A DNA stretch of 64,000 nucleotides from Phenylobacterium zucineum HLK1 (GTDB lineage: Bacteria; Pseudomonadota; Alphaproteobacteria; Caulobacterales; Caulobacteraceae), in NCBI RefSeq assembly GCF_000017265.1, contig NC_011143.1, positions 62,001 through 126,000 of the forward strand. The letters run 5' to 3'. A model generated the notes under the pieces. It was given only the letters and a program-made list of their open reading frames with translations, ran no database searches and had not been told where the DNA came from. Numbering within the stretch: the stretch's first letter is position 1; each line of letters begins with the position of its first letter. Below, piece by piece: positions 42,197-50,053 of this stretch. The position numbers and the translations under genes are program-made.

Positions 42197-44863
42197 ATGA
42201 GCGCAACCCCGCCGGGCGACGTTCGATCGGCCACCCAGGAGGTGGGGGCGCTGCTGGGGCAGATCATCCGCGATGAGGACCCGTCCGCCTTCGCGCGCAT
42301 CGAAGCGGTGCGTCGGCTCGCCGTGGCCCGCCACTTCCAGGGCGCGGCCGGGGAGCTGCCGGCGCTGCTCGACGGTCTGAGCGCCGACGAAGCCTTCAAG
42401 GTCGTGCACGGCTTCGCCTGCTTCCTCCAGGCGGCCAACGCGGCGGAGGACGCCATGCAGGCGCGGCGCGCCAGCCTCGGCGAGGACGCCATCCGGCTCG
42501 ACGACGTCCTGGATGCGCTCGCCAAAGAGGGCGTCACCGAGGACCAGGTGCGGGCGCTGCTCGGCAAGGGTCTGATCGTCCCGGTGCTCACCGCCCACCC
42601 GAGCGAAGTGCGCCGCAGAAGCGTGCTGGAGCACGCTCAGGCCATGCGGGAGACCCTCGGCGCCTTGGCGCATCCGGACTGCGGCCCCGACGCCGAGACG
42701 CTGTCCGAGATCCTCCTGCGCGAAACGGCCCTGCTCTGGGGCACGCGCCTCTTGCGAAGCGTCAAGCCGACCCCGGAGGACGAGGTCGACAATACGGTCG
42801 CGGTGATGCGCGCGAGCCTGTTGTCGGCCATCCCCGCCGTCTACGAGGCCTGGGAGCGACGGCTGGGCCCTGAACTGCCCGGCTTCCTGCGTCTCGGCAG
42901 CTGGGTGGGCGGCGACCGCGACGGCAATCCCTTCGTCACCGGCGAGGTTCTGCGTCGTGCGCTTGCTCGCCAGGCCGAGGCGGTGCTCGGCCACTATCTT
43001 GAAGAGGTGCATCGCCTCGGCGTCAGCCTGTCGCTCGCCGAGGACCTGGCGCCGCCGACCCCTGAGCTGAAGGCGTTCGCCGATAGTCTTGCCGACCCGC
43101 CGGCCCACCAGGCCCGGGAGCCCTACCGCCGGGCCCTGACCCTCATCTACGCGCGGTTGGCGGCGACCTACCAAGCCTTGGTCGGCCGGCCGGCCCCCCG
43201 CCTGGCCGCCGCGCGTGCGGACCCCTATGCATCCCCGGACGCGCTGGTCGCGGACCTGGAGCGCCTGCTGTCCTCGCTGCGGCGGACGAACGCACGGGCT
43301 TTCTCCCGCGGGCCTCTGCCGAACCTCGTCCGCGCCGTACGCGTATTTGGCTTCCATCTCGCCAGCTTGGACCTTCGGCAGAACGCGGCGGTGCATGAAC
43401 GCGTGGTGGCCGAGCTCCTGGCGAAGGCGGGCGCCTGTGACGACTACCTCGCCTTGGACGAGGCGGGACGGCAACGTATCCTGTTGGCCGAGTTGGCGCA
43501 TCGCCGCCCGCTCGTCTCGCCGATCGTCTGCTATTCCGAGGAGACCGCGCGCGAATTGGGCGTGTTCCGGGCCGCGGCCGAGGCGCGCGCCCGGTTCGGG
43601 CCAGCGGCGCTCGGCGCCTACATCGTCTCGAACGCCGGCGCAGTCTCGGACCTGCTGGAGCCCTACGTGCTGATGAAGGAGGCGGGGCTGTTCGATCCCA
43701 TTGAACCCTCCGCGCCGCTGCGGGTGGAGCCGTTGTTTGAAACGATCGCCGACCTGCGGGCCGCGCCCGAGGTGCTCGCCGCCTATCTGGAGACGCCCCT
43801 GATCGCAGGGCTGATGCGCGGCGCGAACGCCCACCAGGAGGTGATGATCGGCTATTCGGATTCCAGCAAGGACGGCAGCTATCTGACCTCCAGCTGGCAG
43901 TTGCATCGGACGTCCGCGGCGCTTTCGGCGCTCGCGGACGCCAAGGGCGTGCGCCTGCAGCTGTTCCACGGCCGGGGCGGGGCGGTCGGCCGCGGCGGCG
44001 GCTCCAGCTTCGAAGCCATCGTCGCGCAGCCGCCGGGCGTGCTGCGCGGCCGTATGCGGCTGACGGAGCAGGGCGAGGTGATCGCCAACAAGTACGCCGA
44101 CGCGGCGCTCGCCCGTCGCAGCCTGGAGACCTTGGCCTGTGGCGTGATCGCGGCCTCCCTGCGTCCGGCCTTTGCGGACGTGTCGGCGGCGGACGTCGAG
44201 GCGATGGACGCGCTCGCCGAAACCTCGCGCAGGGCCTACCGCGGGCTCGTCTACGAGACGCCAGGATTCGCGGACTTCTTTTTCTCGTCGACGCCCATCG
44301 CCGAGCTCAGCGAGCTCAACATCGCCAGCCGCCCGGTCGCCCGTCAGGCGGCGCGGACGATCGAGAGTCTCCGCGCCATACCGTGGGTGTTCTCCTGGTC
44401 GCAGGCGCGGCTGATGCTGCCGGGCTGGTACGGCTTTGGCGCGGCCACGAAAGAGGCGGATCTCGAGCGACTGAGGGCGTGGTGGCGAGGCTGGCCCTTT
44501 TTCCGCGCGACGCTCCGCAACATGGAGATGGTGCTCGCCAAGGCTGACCTGGCGATTGGTGCGCGCTATGCGGAGCTGGTGGCCGACGTGGATCTCCGGG
44601 CCGTCATCTTCGGCCGTATCCGGGCCGAATGGGACCGGACGGTCGACCGACTGCTGGCGATCACCGGACAGACGCAGCTGTTGGAACATGAGCCGCGGCT
44701 GGCCGAGGCCATCAAGGGCCGGTTACCCTACATCGAGCCCCTCAACCACCTGCAGGTCGAGCTGCTCCGCCGCCGCCGGGCAGGGGAGGACGATCCGAAG
44801 CTGCACGAGGCGCTGCTGATGACCCTGAACGGGATCGCCTCAGGCCTGCGCAACAGCGGCTAG
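42197..44863 (+). CDS. ppc: Phosphoenolpyruvate carboxylase
   Basis: 888 residues with all Ppc landmarks: VLTAHPSEVRRRSVLEH (catalytic His, Ser in place of Thr), GSWVGGDRDGNPFVTGEV, MIGYSDSSKDGSYLTSSW, LQLFHGRGGAVGRGGGSS and the final RNSG. It carboxylates PEP to oxaloacetate, refilling the TCA cycle. Bacterial Ppc is commonly 880-930 residues, so it is complete. Its place among stress genes is unusual; no heat-shock-type promoter was found in the 80-base divergent space. Confidence 0.95.
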   Translation: MSATPPGDVRSATQEVGALLGQIIRDEDPSAFARIEAVRRLAVARHFQGAAGELPALLDGLSADEAFKVVHGFACFLQAANAAEDAMQARRASLGEDAIRLDDVLDALAKEGVTEDQVRALLGKGLIVPVLTAHPSEVRRRSVLEHAQAMRETLGALAHPDCGPDAETLSEILLRETALLWGTRLLRSVKPTPEDEVDNTVAVMRASLLSAIPAVYEAWERRLGPELPGFLRLGSWVGGDRDGNPFVTGEVLRRALARQAEAVLGHYLEEVHRLGVSLSLAEDLAPPTPELKAFADSLADPPAHQAREPYRRALTLIYARLAATYQALVGRPAPRLAAARADPYASPDALVADLERLLSSLRRTNARAFSRGPLPNLVRAVRVFGFHLASLDLRQNAAVHERVVAELLAKAGACDDYLALDEAGRQRILLAELAHRRPLVSPIVCYSEETARELGVFRAAAEARARFGPAALGAYIVSNAGAVSDLLEPYVLMKEAGLFDPIEPSAPLRVEPLFETIADLRAAPEVLAAYLETPLIAGLMRGANAHQEVMIGYSDSSKDGSYLTSSWQLHRTSAALSALADAKGVRLQLFHGRGGAVGRGGGSSFEAIVAQPPGVLRGRMRLTEQGEVIANKYADAALARRSLETLACGVIAASLRPAFADVSAADVEAMDALAETSRRAYRGLVYETPGFADFFFSSTPIAELSELNIASRPVARQAARTIESLRAIPWVFSWSQARLMLPGWYGFGAATKEADLERLRAWWRGWPFFRATLRNMEMVLAKADLAIGARYAELVADVDLRAVIFGRIRAEWDRTVDRLLAITGQTQLLEHEPRLAEAIKGRLPYIEPLNHLQVELLRRRRAGEDDPKLHEALLMTLNGIASGLRNSG

Positions 44864-44906
44864 CGCACGAACAGCCGCGGCCCGGGCGGGCGCGCGGCTG
44901 CCTTGG

Positions 44907-45113
44907 CTACTTGAAGTTGGGAGCGATCAGCATCGCCGCGGCGGCGAGCAGGCCCAGCGTAAGCAGGCCGAACATGCCGACGCGATCGACAGTCCGCTCC
45001 AGCTTCGGGAAGGTCGCGGTCTCCAGGGCGTGGATGGCCTCGGCCTCCCGCCGACGCAGGTCTGTGCCTTCGGCCGACAGCCAGCGCCGGACATCGCGGA
45101 ACAGGTTTCTCAT
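44907..45113 (-). CDS. 68-residue membrane protein under heat-shock-type control
   Basis: A basic, amphipathic N-terminal part (MRNLFRDVRRWLSAEGTDLRRRE, then AIHALETATFPKLERTVDRVG) is followed by one membrane helix (MFGLLTLGLLAAAAMLIA) and a short PNFK end. Unknown function; a membrane-anchored helix of this type might bind nucleic acid or lipid head groups. ATG 45113 has GGAGG at ideal distance, and an earlier in-frame ATG at 45119 lies too close to it. The ribosome binding site is masked by a ROSE-like hairpin and transcription should start at the sigma32-like promoter 45211-45238. Confidence 0.75.
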   Translation of the reverse strand: MRNLFRDVRRWLSAEGTDLRRREAEAIHALETATFPKLERTVDRVGMFGLLTLGLLAAAAMLIAPNFK

Positions 45114-45114
45114 G

Positions 45115-45141
45115 ACCATATCCTCCGAAAAGCAACATGGT
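45115..45141 (-). promoter_or_regulatory. ROSE-like RNA thermometer hairpin before the 68-residue protein
   Basis: Minus-strand RNA ACCAUGUUGCU (45141-45131) pairs with AGGAUAUGGU (45124-45115): ten pairs with a single bulged G in UUGCU, covering GGAGGA and the first ATG, loop UUUCGG. A GC hairpin (about 45150-45175) lies upstream in the same UTR, as in multi-stem ROSE elements. Fold assigned by hand. Confidence 0.7.
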
Positions 45142-45210
45142 GACGAGAGGGCCGCGGGGAGGGTCCCCGCGACCGTCTGCCGGGCCCATGGCGGCGCCCG
45201 GCAATAGGCG

Positions 45211-45238
45211 ATTTAGGGCGCGCGCACCGGCGCGCAAC
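45211..45238 (-). promoter_or_regulatory. Sigma32-like promoter for the 68-residue protein gene
   Basis: On the minus strand GTTGCG (45238-45233), 14 bases, CCCTAAAT (45218-45211), in the space after the dps stop. It gives a 5'UTR of about 92 bases. Confidence 0.65.
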
Positions 45239-45246
45239 GCTGCAGA

Positions 45247-45747
45247 TCAGTTGGGCGCGAGCGTCGCGCGCAGCATCCAGGCCTGCTTTTCGTGCGCGGC
45301 CAGCCGATCGTTCAGCAGGTCGACCGTCGCGGCGTCGCCCGCCGCCTCCGCCGCCTGGATCGCGGCCTTGACCGTGCCGCACACCTGCTCGTGGTCGCTC
45401 AGCAGGTCGCGCAGCATCTCCTGAGCGCTCCAGTGCGGATCACCGTCCTTCACTCCGGTCAGGTTCGCCATCGAGGCGTAGCCCTGGGGCGCAAGCGCCC
45501 CCAGCGCGCGGATCCGCTCGGCGATCTCGTCGAGGGAGGCCCAGAGCGACTTGTACTGTTCCTCGAACAGATGATGCAGCGCCGGGAACTGCGGTCCGCG
45601 GACGTTCCAATGGTAACCGTGGGTTTTCAGGTAGAGCGCGTGCGTGTCGGCGAGCAGCTTGCCGAGCGCAAGCGCGACCTGATTGGCGCCGGCCGCGGGC
45701 GCCGAAGCCGCCGGCGAACTCGTCTTGGGCGTCTCTTGAGTCAGCAT
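45247..45747 (-). CDS. dps: Dps family DNA-binding ferritin
   Basis: 166 residues: a disordered Ala/Ser/Pro N-terminal arm, then the ferritin four-helix bundle with ALYLKTHGYHWNVRGPQFPALHHLFEEQYKSLWASLDEIAERIRALG, which supplies the His, Asp and Glu ligands of the inter-subunit ferroxidase site, and a closing helix AAHEKQAWMLRATL. It oxidises and stores iron with H2O2 and protects DNA. ATG 45747 follows TTGGAGGACAAGC. It lies 59 bases downstream of the 42-residue gene and is probably transcribed from the sigma32-like promoter at 46009-46036. Confidence 0.93.
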   Translation of the reverse strand: MLTQETPKTSSPAASAPAAGANQVALALGKLLADTHALYLKTHGYHWNVRGPQFPALHHLFEEQYKSLWASLDEIAERIRALGALAPQGYASMANLTGVKDGDPHWSAQEMLRDLLSDHEQVCGTVKAAIQAAEAAGDAATVDLLNDRLAAHEKQAWMLRATLAPN

Positions 45748-45806
45748 GCTTGTCCTCCAAGATTGCCGCCGCGGCGGCCCTTAGTCGGCACCGCCGCGGC
45801 GTGCGG

Positions 45807-45935
45807 TTACGGGGTCATGAACCCGCCGGTCTGGCCCATCCGCTCCAGCGATCGGCCAAGCTCGCGGCCGAGCCGCCGCAGGGCCAGACGGACGCGGCGC
45901 CAGCCCGCGCGGGTCCATGGGTTCAGCTTTGCCAT
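45807..45935 (-). CDS. 42-residue Arg-rich peptide under heat-shock-type control
   Basis: A tiny gene: MAKLNPWTRAGWRRVRLALR is followed by RLGRELGRSLERMGQTGGFM and TP. It forms one strongly basic amphipathic helix (11 Arg/Lys in 30 residues) and has no membrane segment. ATG 45935 has GGAGG 12 bases upstream, within a ROSE-like hairpin, and a sigma32-like promoter lies at 46009-46036. It is the first gene before dps. A role in binding nucleic acid or a membrane surface is conceivable; nothing similar comes to mind. Confidence 0.65.
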   Translation of the reverse strand: MAKLNPWTRAGWRRVRLALRRLGRELGRSLERMGQTGGFMTP

Positions 45936-45937
45936 AG

Positions 45938-45960
45938 CCACATCCTCCGTGAGCACATGG
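45938..45960 (-). promoter_or_regulatory. ROSE-like RNA thermometer hairpin before the 42-residue gene
   Basis: Minus-strand CCAUGUGCUC (45960-45951) pairs with GAGGAUGUGG (45947-45938) around loop ACG, ten positions with one central G-G mismatch, masking the GGAGG ribosome binding site. GUGCU takes the place of the ROSE UUGCU. Fold assigned by hand. Confidence 0.65.
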
Positions 45961-46008
45961 GTATGGACGGCCCTGTCGGGCCTCGCGGCTCCCGCCGCTC
46001 AGAATCTG

Positions 46009-46036
46009 ATCTAGGGCGCGGCGGGCCGCCCGCAAT
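46009..46036 (-). promoter_or_regulatory. Sigma32-like promoter for the 42-residue gene and dps
   Basis: On the minus strand ATTGCG (46036-46031), 14 bases, CCCTAGAT (46016-46009), in the space after the terC stop. 5'UTR of about 68-75 bases. Confidence 0.65.
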
Positions 46037-46069
46037 CGTCTACGAAGCCCCCCGCCGCAGATCCTCGCA

Positions 46070-47056
46070 TCACTGGGCCAGCCGCTGCGACGCCGGCGCC
46101 GCCGCGTCCGGCTTGGCGCCCTTGCGGGTGCGCCAGAGCGAGTAGGATACCCCGCCGATCAGCACGCTCAGGGTGACCGCGAGCGAGATCATCGGGTCGA
46201 TCTTCCCGAAGATGACGTTGTAGAAGATCTTCGCGCCGGCCAGGGCGAGCAGCAGGCCCATGGCGGCCTTGAGGTGCTCGAACCGGTTGATCACGTCGGC
46301 CAAGGCGAAATAGAGCGCCCGCAGGCCCAGAACCGCGAAGATGTTTGAGGTGTAGACCACATAGGGGTCAGTGGTGATCGCGAAGATCGCCGGCACGCTG
46401 TCGACGGCGAACATGACGTCGCTGAGTTCCACGAGCACCAGGGCGAGGAAGAGAGGGGTGGCGGTCCAGCGACCGGAGGCGCCGCGTACGAAGAAGCGGC
46501 TGCCCTGCAGCTCCGGCGTCACCGGCAGCCGTCGGAGCAGGATCTGGTATAGGGGGTTCTTCAGCGCCTCGGACGCATCGCTCCGCGGGCGGCTGAGGCG
46601 CCAGCCCGCGTAGAGCAGGAAGGCGCCGAAGACCGGCAGGATCCACGCGAACTCGTGCACGAGCGCCGCGCCCAGGCCGATCAGGAGCGCCCGCAGGACC
46701 AGCACGCTCAGGATGCCCCAGAAGAGCACGCGATGCTGAAGCGCCCGCGGCACCATCAGTGTCCCGAAGATGGCTGAGATGACGAAGACATTGTCGAGCG
46801 AAAGGCTCTTCTCCAGCACGTAGCCGCTGAAGAAGGCCGCGCCCGCGTCGGAGCCCAGCGTCGCCCAGGTCCAGGCGCCGAACACGACCGCCACCAGGAT
46901 GTAGGCGCCGCTCAGCACGAGGCTCTCGTTGAGCGGGATCTCGCGGCTCTTGCGGTGCAGGACGCCCAGGTCGAAGGCGAGGAGGCCGACCACGACGGTC
47001 ACGAAGATGGCCCATAGCCATAGCGGCTTGTCGAGGAATTCAGCGGTCCAGGTCAT
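46070..47056 (-). CDS. terC: TerC family integral membrane protein
   Basis: 328 residues with eight or nine membrane helices and the TerC motifs LDKPLWLWAIFVTVVV, DLGVLHRKSREIPL, KSLSLDNVFVISAIF (acidic metal-site residues), VELSDVMFAVDSVPAIFAITTDPYVVYTSNIFAVLGLRALYF. TerC/Alx proteins export Mn2+ or load metal onto exported proteins and confer tellurite or pH resistance. It overlaps the upstream gene (ATGA at 47053) and is probably driven by the promoter at 47449. Confidence 0.93.
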   Translation of the reverse strand: MTWTAEFLDKPLWLWAIFVTVVVGLLAFDLGVLHRKSREIPLNESLVLSGAYILVAVVFGAWTWATLGSDAGAAFFSGYVLEKSLSLDNVFVISAIFGTLMVPRALQHRVLFWGILSVLVLRALLIGLGAALVHEFAWILPVFGAFLLYAGWRLSRPRSDASEALKNPLYQILLRRLPVTPELQGSRFFVRGASGRWTATPLFLALVLVELSDVMFAVDSVPAIFAITTDPYVVYTSNIFAVLGLRALYFALADVINRFEHLKAAMGLLLALAGAKIFYNVIFGKIDPMISLAVTLSVLIGGVSYSLWRTRKGAKPDAAAPASQRLAQ

Positions 47057-47406
47057 GTCAGCTTTCGCTTCCGCCGCGCGGACTCGTTGCGCACGTGCTT
47101 GCGCACGGCGCGGTAGTCGGCGGCCGCTTTGGGATCGAGGGGTTCAAGCGCCTCGAGCAGCGCATCGAGGTGCGCCACCGGGGCGAAATCGGTGAGATCG
47201 CGTGCATCGGCCCATTCCAGGCCCAGGGCGTCGTTGGCCCAGGCCAGCAGGATGACGCGCTTCTGATCGTCTCTCAGGCCGGGGTGCGAGACCACGTCGG
47301 CCGGGGTGTCGAAAACCGAGGCGGGATCGAGGAGCGCATCGGCGAAAGCCGCCGCGGCCATGGGGCGTGCGTCCCCTGCGCCCTGGGTTTGCGGTTGAGC
47401 GGCCAT
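47053..47406 (-). CDS. Member 3 of the KR-x-IL-x-x-W domain family
   Basis: 117 residues. AFADALLDPASVFDTPADVVSHPGLRDDQKRVILLAWANDALGLEW is collinear with the domain of 33207-33539 (FVDALLDPRTAFASPDVV, KRLILWSWARDLL). A basic tail (RKHVRNESARRKRKL) follows. ATG 47406 is chosen because the upstream frame is low complexity; the nearest good ribosome binding site is unusually far (about 27 bases). Translationally coupled to terC, which suggests work at or with this membrane protein, but function is unknown. Confidence 0.65.
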   Translation of the reverse strand: MAAQPQTQGAGDARPMAAAAFADALLDPASVFDTPADVVSHPGLRDDQKRVILLAWANDALGLEWADARDLTDFAPVAHLDALLEALEPLDPKAAADYRAVRKHVRNESARRKRKLT

Positions 47407-47448
47407 CGCGAGCCCTGTCGTCTCGTCACATCTCCTTCCTTTTTCGCG

Positions 47449-47476
47449 ATGTAGAGCAGGGCGCCCCGCGCACAAG
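47449..47476 (-). promoter_or_regulatory. Sigma32-like promoter for 47053-47406 and terC
   Basis: On the minus strand CTTGTG (47476-47471), 14 bases, CTCTACAT (47456-47449); one mismatch in the -10 consensus nCCTAnAT. It lies in the 82-base space downstream of the degQ-like gene. Confidence 0.6.
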
Positions 47477-47488
47477 GCGCGCCGGGCG

Positions 47489-48613
47489 TCACCCGGCGAG
47501 GCGCTGCAGCAGGTCCTCGGGCGGTCGCGCGACGAGGGTGACGTCAAGGCTCAGGCGCTGGCCGCGGCGGAAGAGCTCGAGCGTGATCCGGTCTCCCGGA
47601 CGCTTGCGGGTGACGGCGCGGGTGACCGTCTCAGCGTCCTCGGCGTCGCGCCCGTCGACCTTGAGGATGGCGTCGCCCGGCTTCAGGCCGGCGACCGCCG
47701 CGGGGCCGCCGGGCGTGACGCTGGCCACCAACGCACCCTTCGGCTCAGCCAGTCCCAGGGCTGCCGCCGCATCGGGGCTGATGTCCTGCAGCGCGGCGCC
47801 CATGTAGCCGCGCTCGATCGGCCGGCGCGCAATCAGCCGCTCGGCCACGGACCGCGCGGTCTCGGCCGGGATCGCGAACCCGATCCCCACATTGCCGCCG
47901 GACGGGGAGAGGATCGCGGTGTTGACGCCGACCAGCCGGCCCTCGGCGTCGAAGCTCGGACCGCCGGAGTTGCCGCGGTTGATCGGCGCGTCGATCTGAA
48001 CGTAGTCGACGAAGGCGGAGCCCAGATCGCGCCCGTAAGCCGATACGATGCCGGCCGTCGCGGTGGCGCCGAGGCCGAAGGGGTTGCCGATGGCGATGAC
48101 CCAGTCTCCGACCTTCGGCGATCCGGCGCGCTTCAGGTCCACATAGTTGAAGCGCCCGCCCGACACCTTCAGGACCGCCAGGTCCGTGGCCGGGTCACTG
48201 CCGATGAGCCGCGCGCGCAGGCGCCGTTCATTGTGCAGCACGACTTCGACGCGCTCGGCGCCCTCGACCACGTGGTGGTTGGTCAGCACGTACCCGTCGG
48301 CGCTGATGAAGAAGCCCGAGCCGGAGGACATCCGGCGCGTCGGGGGCACCAGCTCGGGTTGGAGAAAGGGGAGGTCCGGCAGCACCAGCATCGCCGGGGT
48401 GGGCGCGCCTTCGGCATAGATCGACACCACAGCCGGCGCGACCCGCTCGATGACGGGCGCGAAGGTGTCTGGGGCGCTGGCGCGAACGCCTGGAGCCGGG
48501 GCGGAGTTGACCCGGCCGCTTGCAGGCCAATGGCTCGCGATGAGCGCACCCAGGAGCGCTGCCGCCAACAAGGCGAGCGCCAGGCTGAGAATACGCCATG
48601 CCCGAGGTGACAT
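47489..48613 (-). CDS. HtrA family serine protease, one PDZ domain (DegQ/DegS-like)
   Basis: 374 residues: N-terminal membrane anchor or signal (RILSLALALLAAALLGALIA), protease domain with His in LTNHHVVEG, Asp in DPATDLAVLKV and Ser in NRGNSGGPSF, and a single PDZ domain (about 275-365). The single PDZ and possible anchor resemble DegS, but the sensor loop cannot be judged. It is collinear with the degP at 34331 except for the second PDZ. It acts in the periplasm and is divergent from the BON-YflT gene. Confidence 0.9.
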   Translation of the reverse strand: MSPRAWRILSLALALLAAALLGALIASHWPASGRVNSAPAPGVRASAPDTFAPVIERVAPAVVSIYAEGAPTPAMLVLPDLPFLQPELVPPTRRMSSGSGFFISADGYVLTNHHVVEGAERVEVVLHNERRLRARLIGSDPATDLAVLKVSGGRFNYVDLKRAGSPKVGDWVIAIGNPFGLGATATAGIVSAYGRDLGSAFVDYVQIDAPINRGNSGGPSFDAEGRLVGVNTAILSPSGGNVGIGFAIPAETARSVAERLIARRPIERGYMGAALQDISPDAAAALGLAEPKGALVASVTPGGPAAVAGLKPGDAILKVDGRDAEDAETVTRAVTRKRPGDRITLELFRRGQRLSLDVTLVARPPEDLLQRLAG

Positions 48614-48707
48614 GCTCCCGTCTCATGCTCTTCGGACGAACTGGGCGAGCCTGTGAGGCCCGCACCGGCGCTGCAAACGAACAAGGCGCAGGTTCGGTTT
48701 CTCGCAT

Positions 48708-48735
48708 CTTCCGCCGGTTCTGGCCCGCCCTAAAT
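48708..48735 (+). promoter_or_regulatory. Sigma32-like promoter (weak -35) for the BON-YflT gene
   Basis: CTTCCG (48708-48713), 14 bases, CCCTAAAT (48728-48735). The -10 box is perfect for the set; the -35 lacks the G of CTTG. It ends 38 bases before ATG 48774. Confidence 0.5.
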
Positions 48736-48773
48736 CGCGCCCGTGAAACGGAACATGGATGCGAGGACAGACC

Positions 48774-49931
48774 ATGATCTCGGATGTCGAATTGAAACGA
48801 AGGGCTGAGGCGGAGATCGCCGCGGCCCTCGGCGACGACGCCTGCGACCTGGCCGTCGCCGTCAAAGACGCGGTCGCCACCCTCAGCGGCTTCGTGAAGC
48901 GTTATTCGGACGCCTGCATCGCCGAGCATGCGGCGCGCAAGGCGGGCGTTCGCGGCATCGCCAATGAAATCGAAGTGCGCTTGCCGCTGGTCGATCGGCG
49001 GAGCGACCCGGAGATCGCCCGCGCGGCGCTGAAGGCGCTGGAGGCTGAGGACCTCGGCGTGGCTGAGCGGCTGTTCGTGCGCGTCAAGAACGGGGTCTTG
49101 ACGCTGGAGGGAAGCACCGAGAGCGCGCCGCAGCGCGTCGCCGCCGAACGGGTCGTGCGCCGTCTGAAGGGTCTCAAGGGGCTCGTCAATCAGATCCGGG
49201 TCGAGCCGCCGAAGCCGGCTTCTGAGGCGCCGGCGCCCACGCCGCGCGCGCCTGAGGAGGCGCGCTCCTTCGCCGAGGCCTCCGATCCGGAGCCGGCGAT
49301 CTCCGCCCTGCGGGTGCGGGAGGTCGTGGGCGTCGTCGACAGTCAGGAAGAACTCGATGCCTTGGTGAATGAGCTGACCACCCACGGCGTCGACCGCACC
49401 GACATCAGCCTCATGGGAACCTTCTCGGCGGTGTTCCACAAGCTGAAGAAGGTCTATCGCCGGCCCGACGAGGTCGCGGATCTTCCTGATGTCCCGCGCC
49501 GGTCGCTGGTGACGCGCGACGACGTCTTCGCCTCCACGGCCCTGGTGTTCGGCACCTTGCTGACCGTGGGCAGCTTTGGCGCCGCCCTGCCGGTCGTCGC
49601 CTCAGGCGGGGCCCTGGCTGCGGCGATCGCGGCCGCGGTCGGCGGCGGCGCGGCGGCCGGCGCGCTTGCGCGGATCATCCGCGACAAGGTGATCAACCCG
49701 CGGGACGCCGCGCGGCTGGAGGATGATCTGATGAGCGGCGGCCTTGTGGTGTTCGTCCGGGTCGACACCTCAGCCGAGGAAGCGAACGCGCTCAAGATCA
49801 TGCGCGAGGTGGGCGCGGACAACGTGCATGTGCACGAAATCGACGTGGGCCGCCGGCGTGACGATCTTCCGCTGAGCGCGGTTCAGCCTCTGTTCGACGA
49901 GGCGCTTCCCCGCGCGGAAACAACGCGATAG
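48774..49931 (+). CDS. BON-YflT fusion protein
   Basis: 385 residues. Two BON domains (about 3-72 and 76-150; DGVATLSGFVKRYSDA-like and NGVLTLEGSTES) are joined by a Pro/Ala/Glu linker to a YflT-like stress domain with Gly/Ala membrane-like core (about 175-385). The second half matches the separate protein at 5416-6075 landmark by landmark. There the BON protein and YflT-like protein are separate genes of one operon, so the fusion supports a physical partnership. No signal peptide. ATG 48774 follows GCGAGGACAGACC. Confidence 0.82.
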   Translation: MISDVELKRRAEAEIAAALGDDACDLAVAVKDAVATLSGFVKRYSDACIAEHAARKAGVRGIANEIEVRLPLVDRRSDPEIARAALKALEAEDLGVAERLFVRVKNGVLTLEGSTESAPQRVAAERVVRRLKGLKGLVNQIRVEPPKPASEAPAPTPRAPEEARSFAEASDPEPAISALRVREVVGVVDSQEELDALVNELTTHGVDRTDISLMGTFSAVFHKLKKVYRRPDEVADLPDVPRRSLVTRDDVFASTALVFGTLLTVGSFGAALPVVASGGALAAAIAAAVGGGAAAGALARIIRDKVINPRDAARLEDDLMSGGLVVFVRVDTSAEEANALKIMREVGADNVHVHEIDVGRRRDDLPLSAVQPLFDEALPRAETTR

Positions 49932-49944
49932 CAAGCTTTGCTAA

Positions 49945-49967
49945 GGGCCGCGCCGCTGGCGCGGCCC
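49945..49967 (+). terminator. GC hairpin after the BON-YflT gene
   Basis: GGGCCGCGCC (49945-49954) pairs with GGCGCGGCCC (49958-49967) around loop GCT, 13 bases after the stop. No T-run. Confidence 0.5.
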
Positions 49968-49975
49968 GTTGGCCT

Positions 49976-49991
49976 GTGTTCTATAATGCAC
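49976..49991. promoter_or_regulatory. GTGCA-N6-TGCAC palindrome, copy 6
   Basis: GTGTT-CTATAA-TGCAC, one degenerate half, 63 bases upstream of the kaiC start. The centre resembles that of the copies at 7304 and 62647. Confidence 0.5.
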
Positions 49992-50053
49992 GGCGAAGTC
50001 AGCCGAAATCGATATCGGGGCGCCACCCGCACCCCGAAGGGGTGGGGGAAGTG

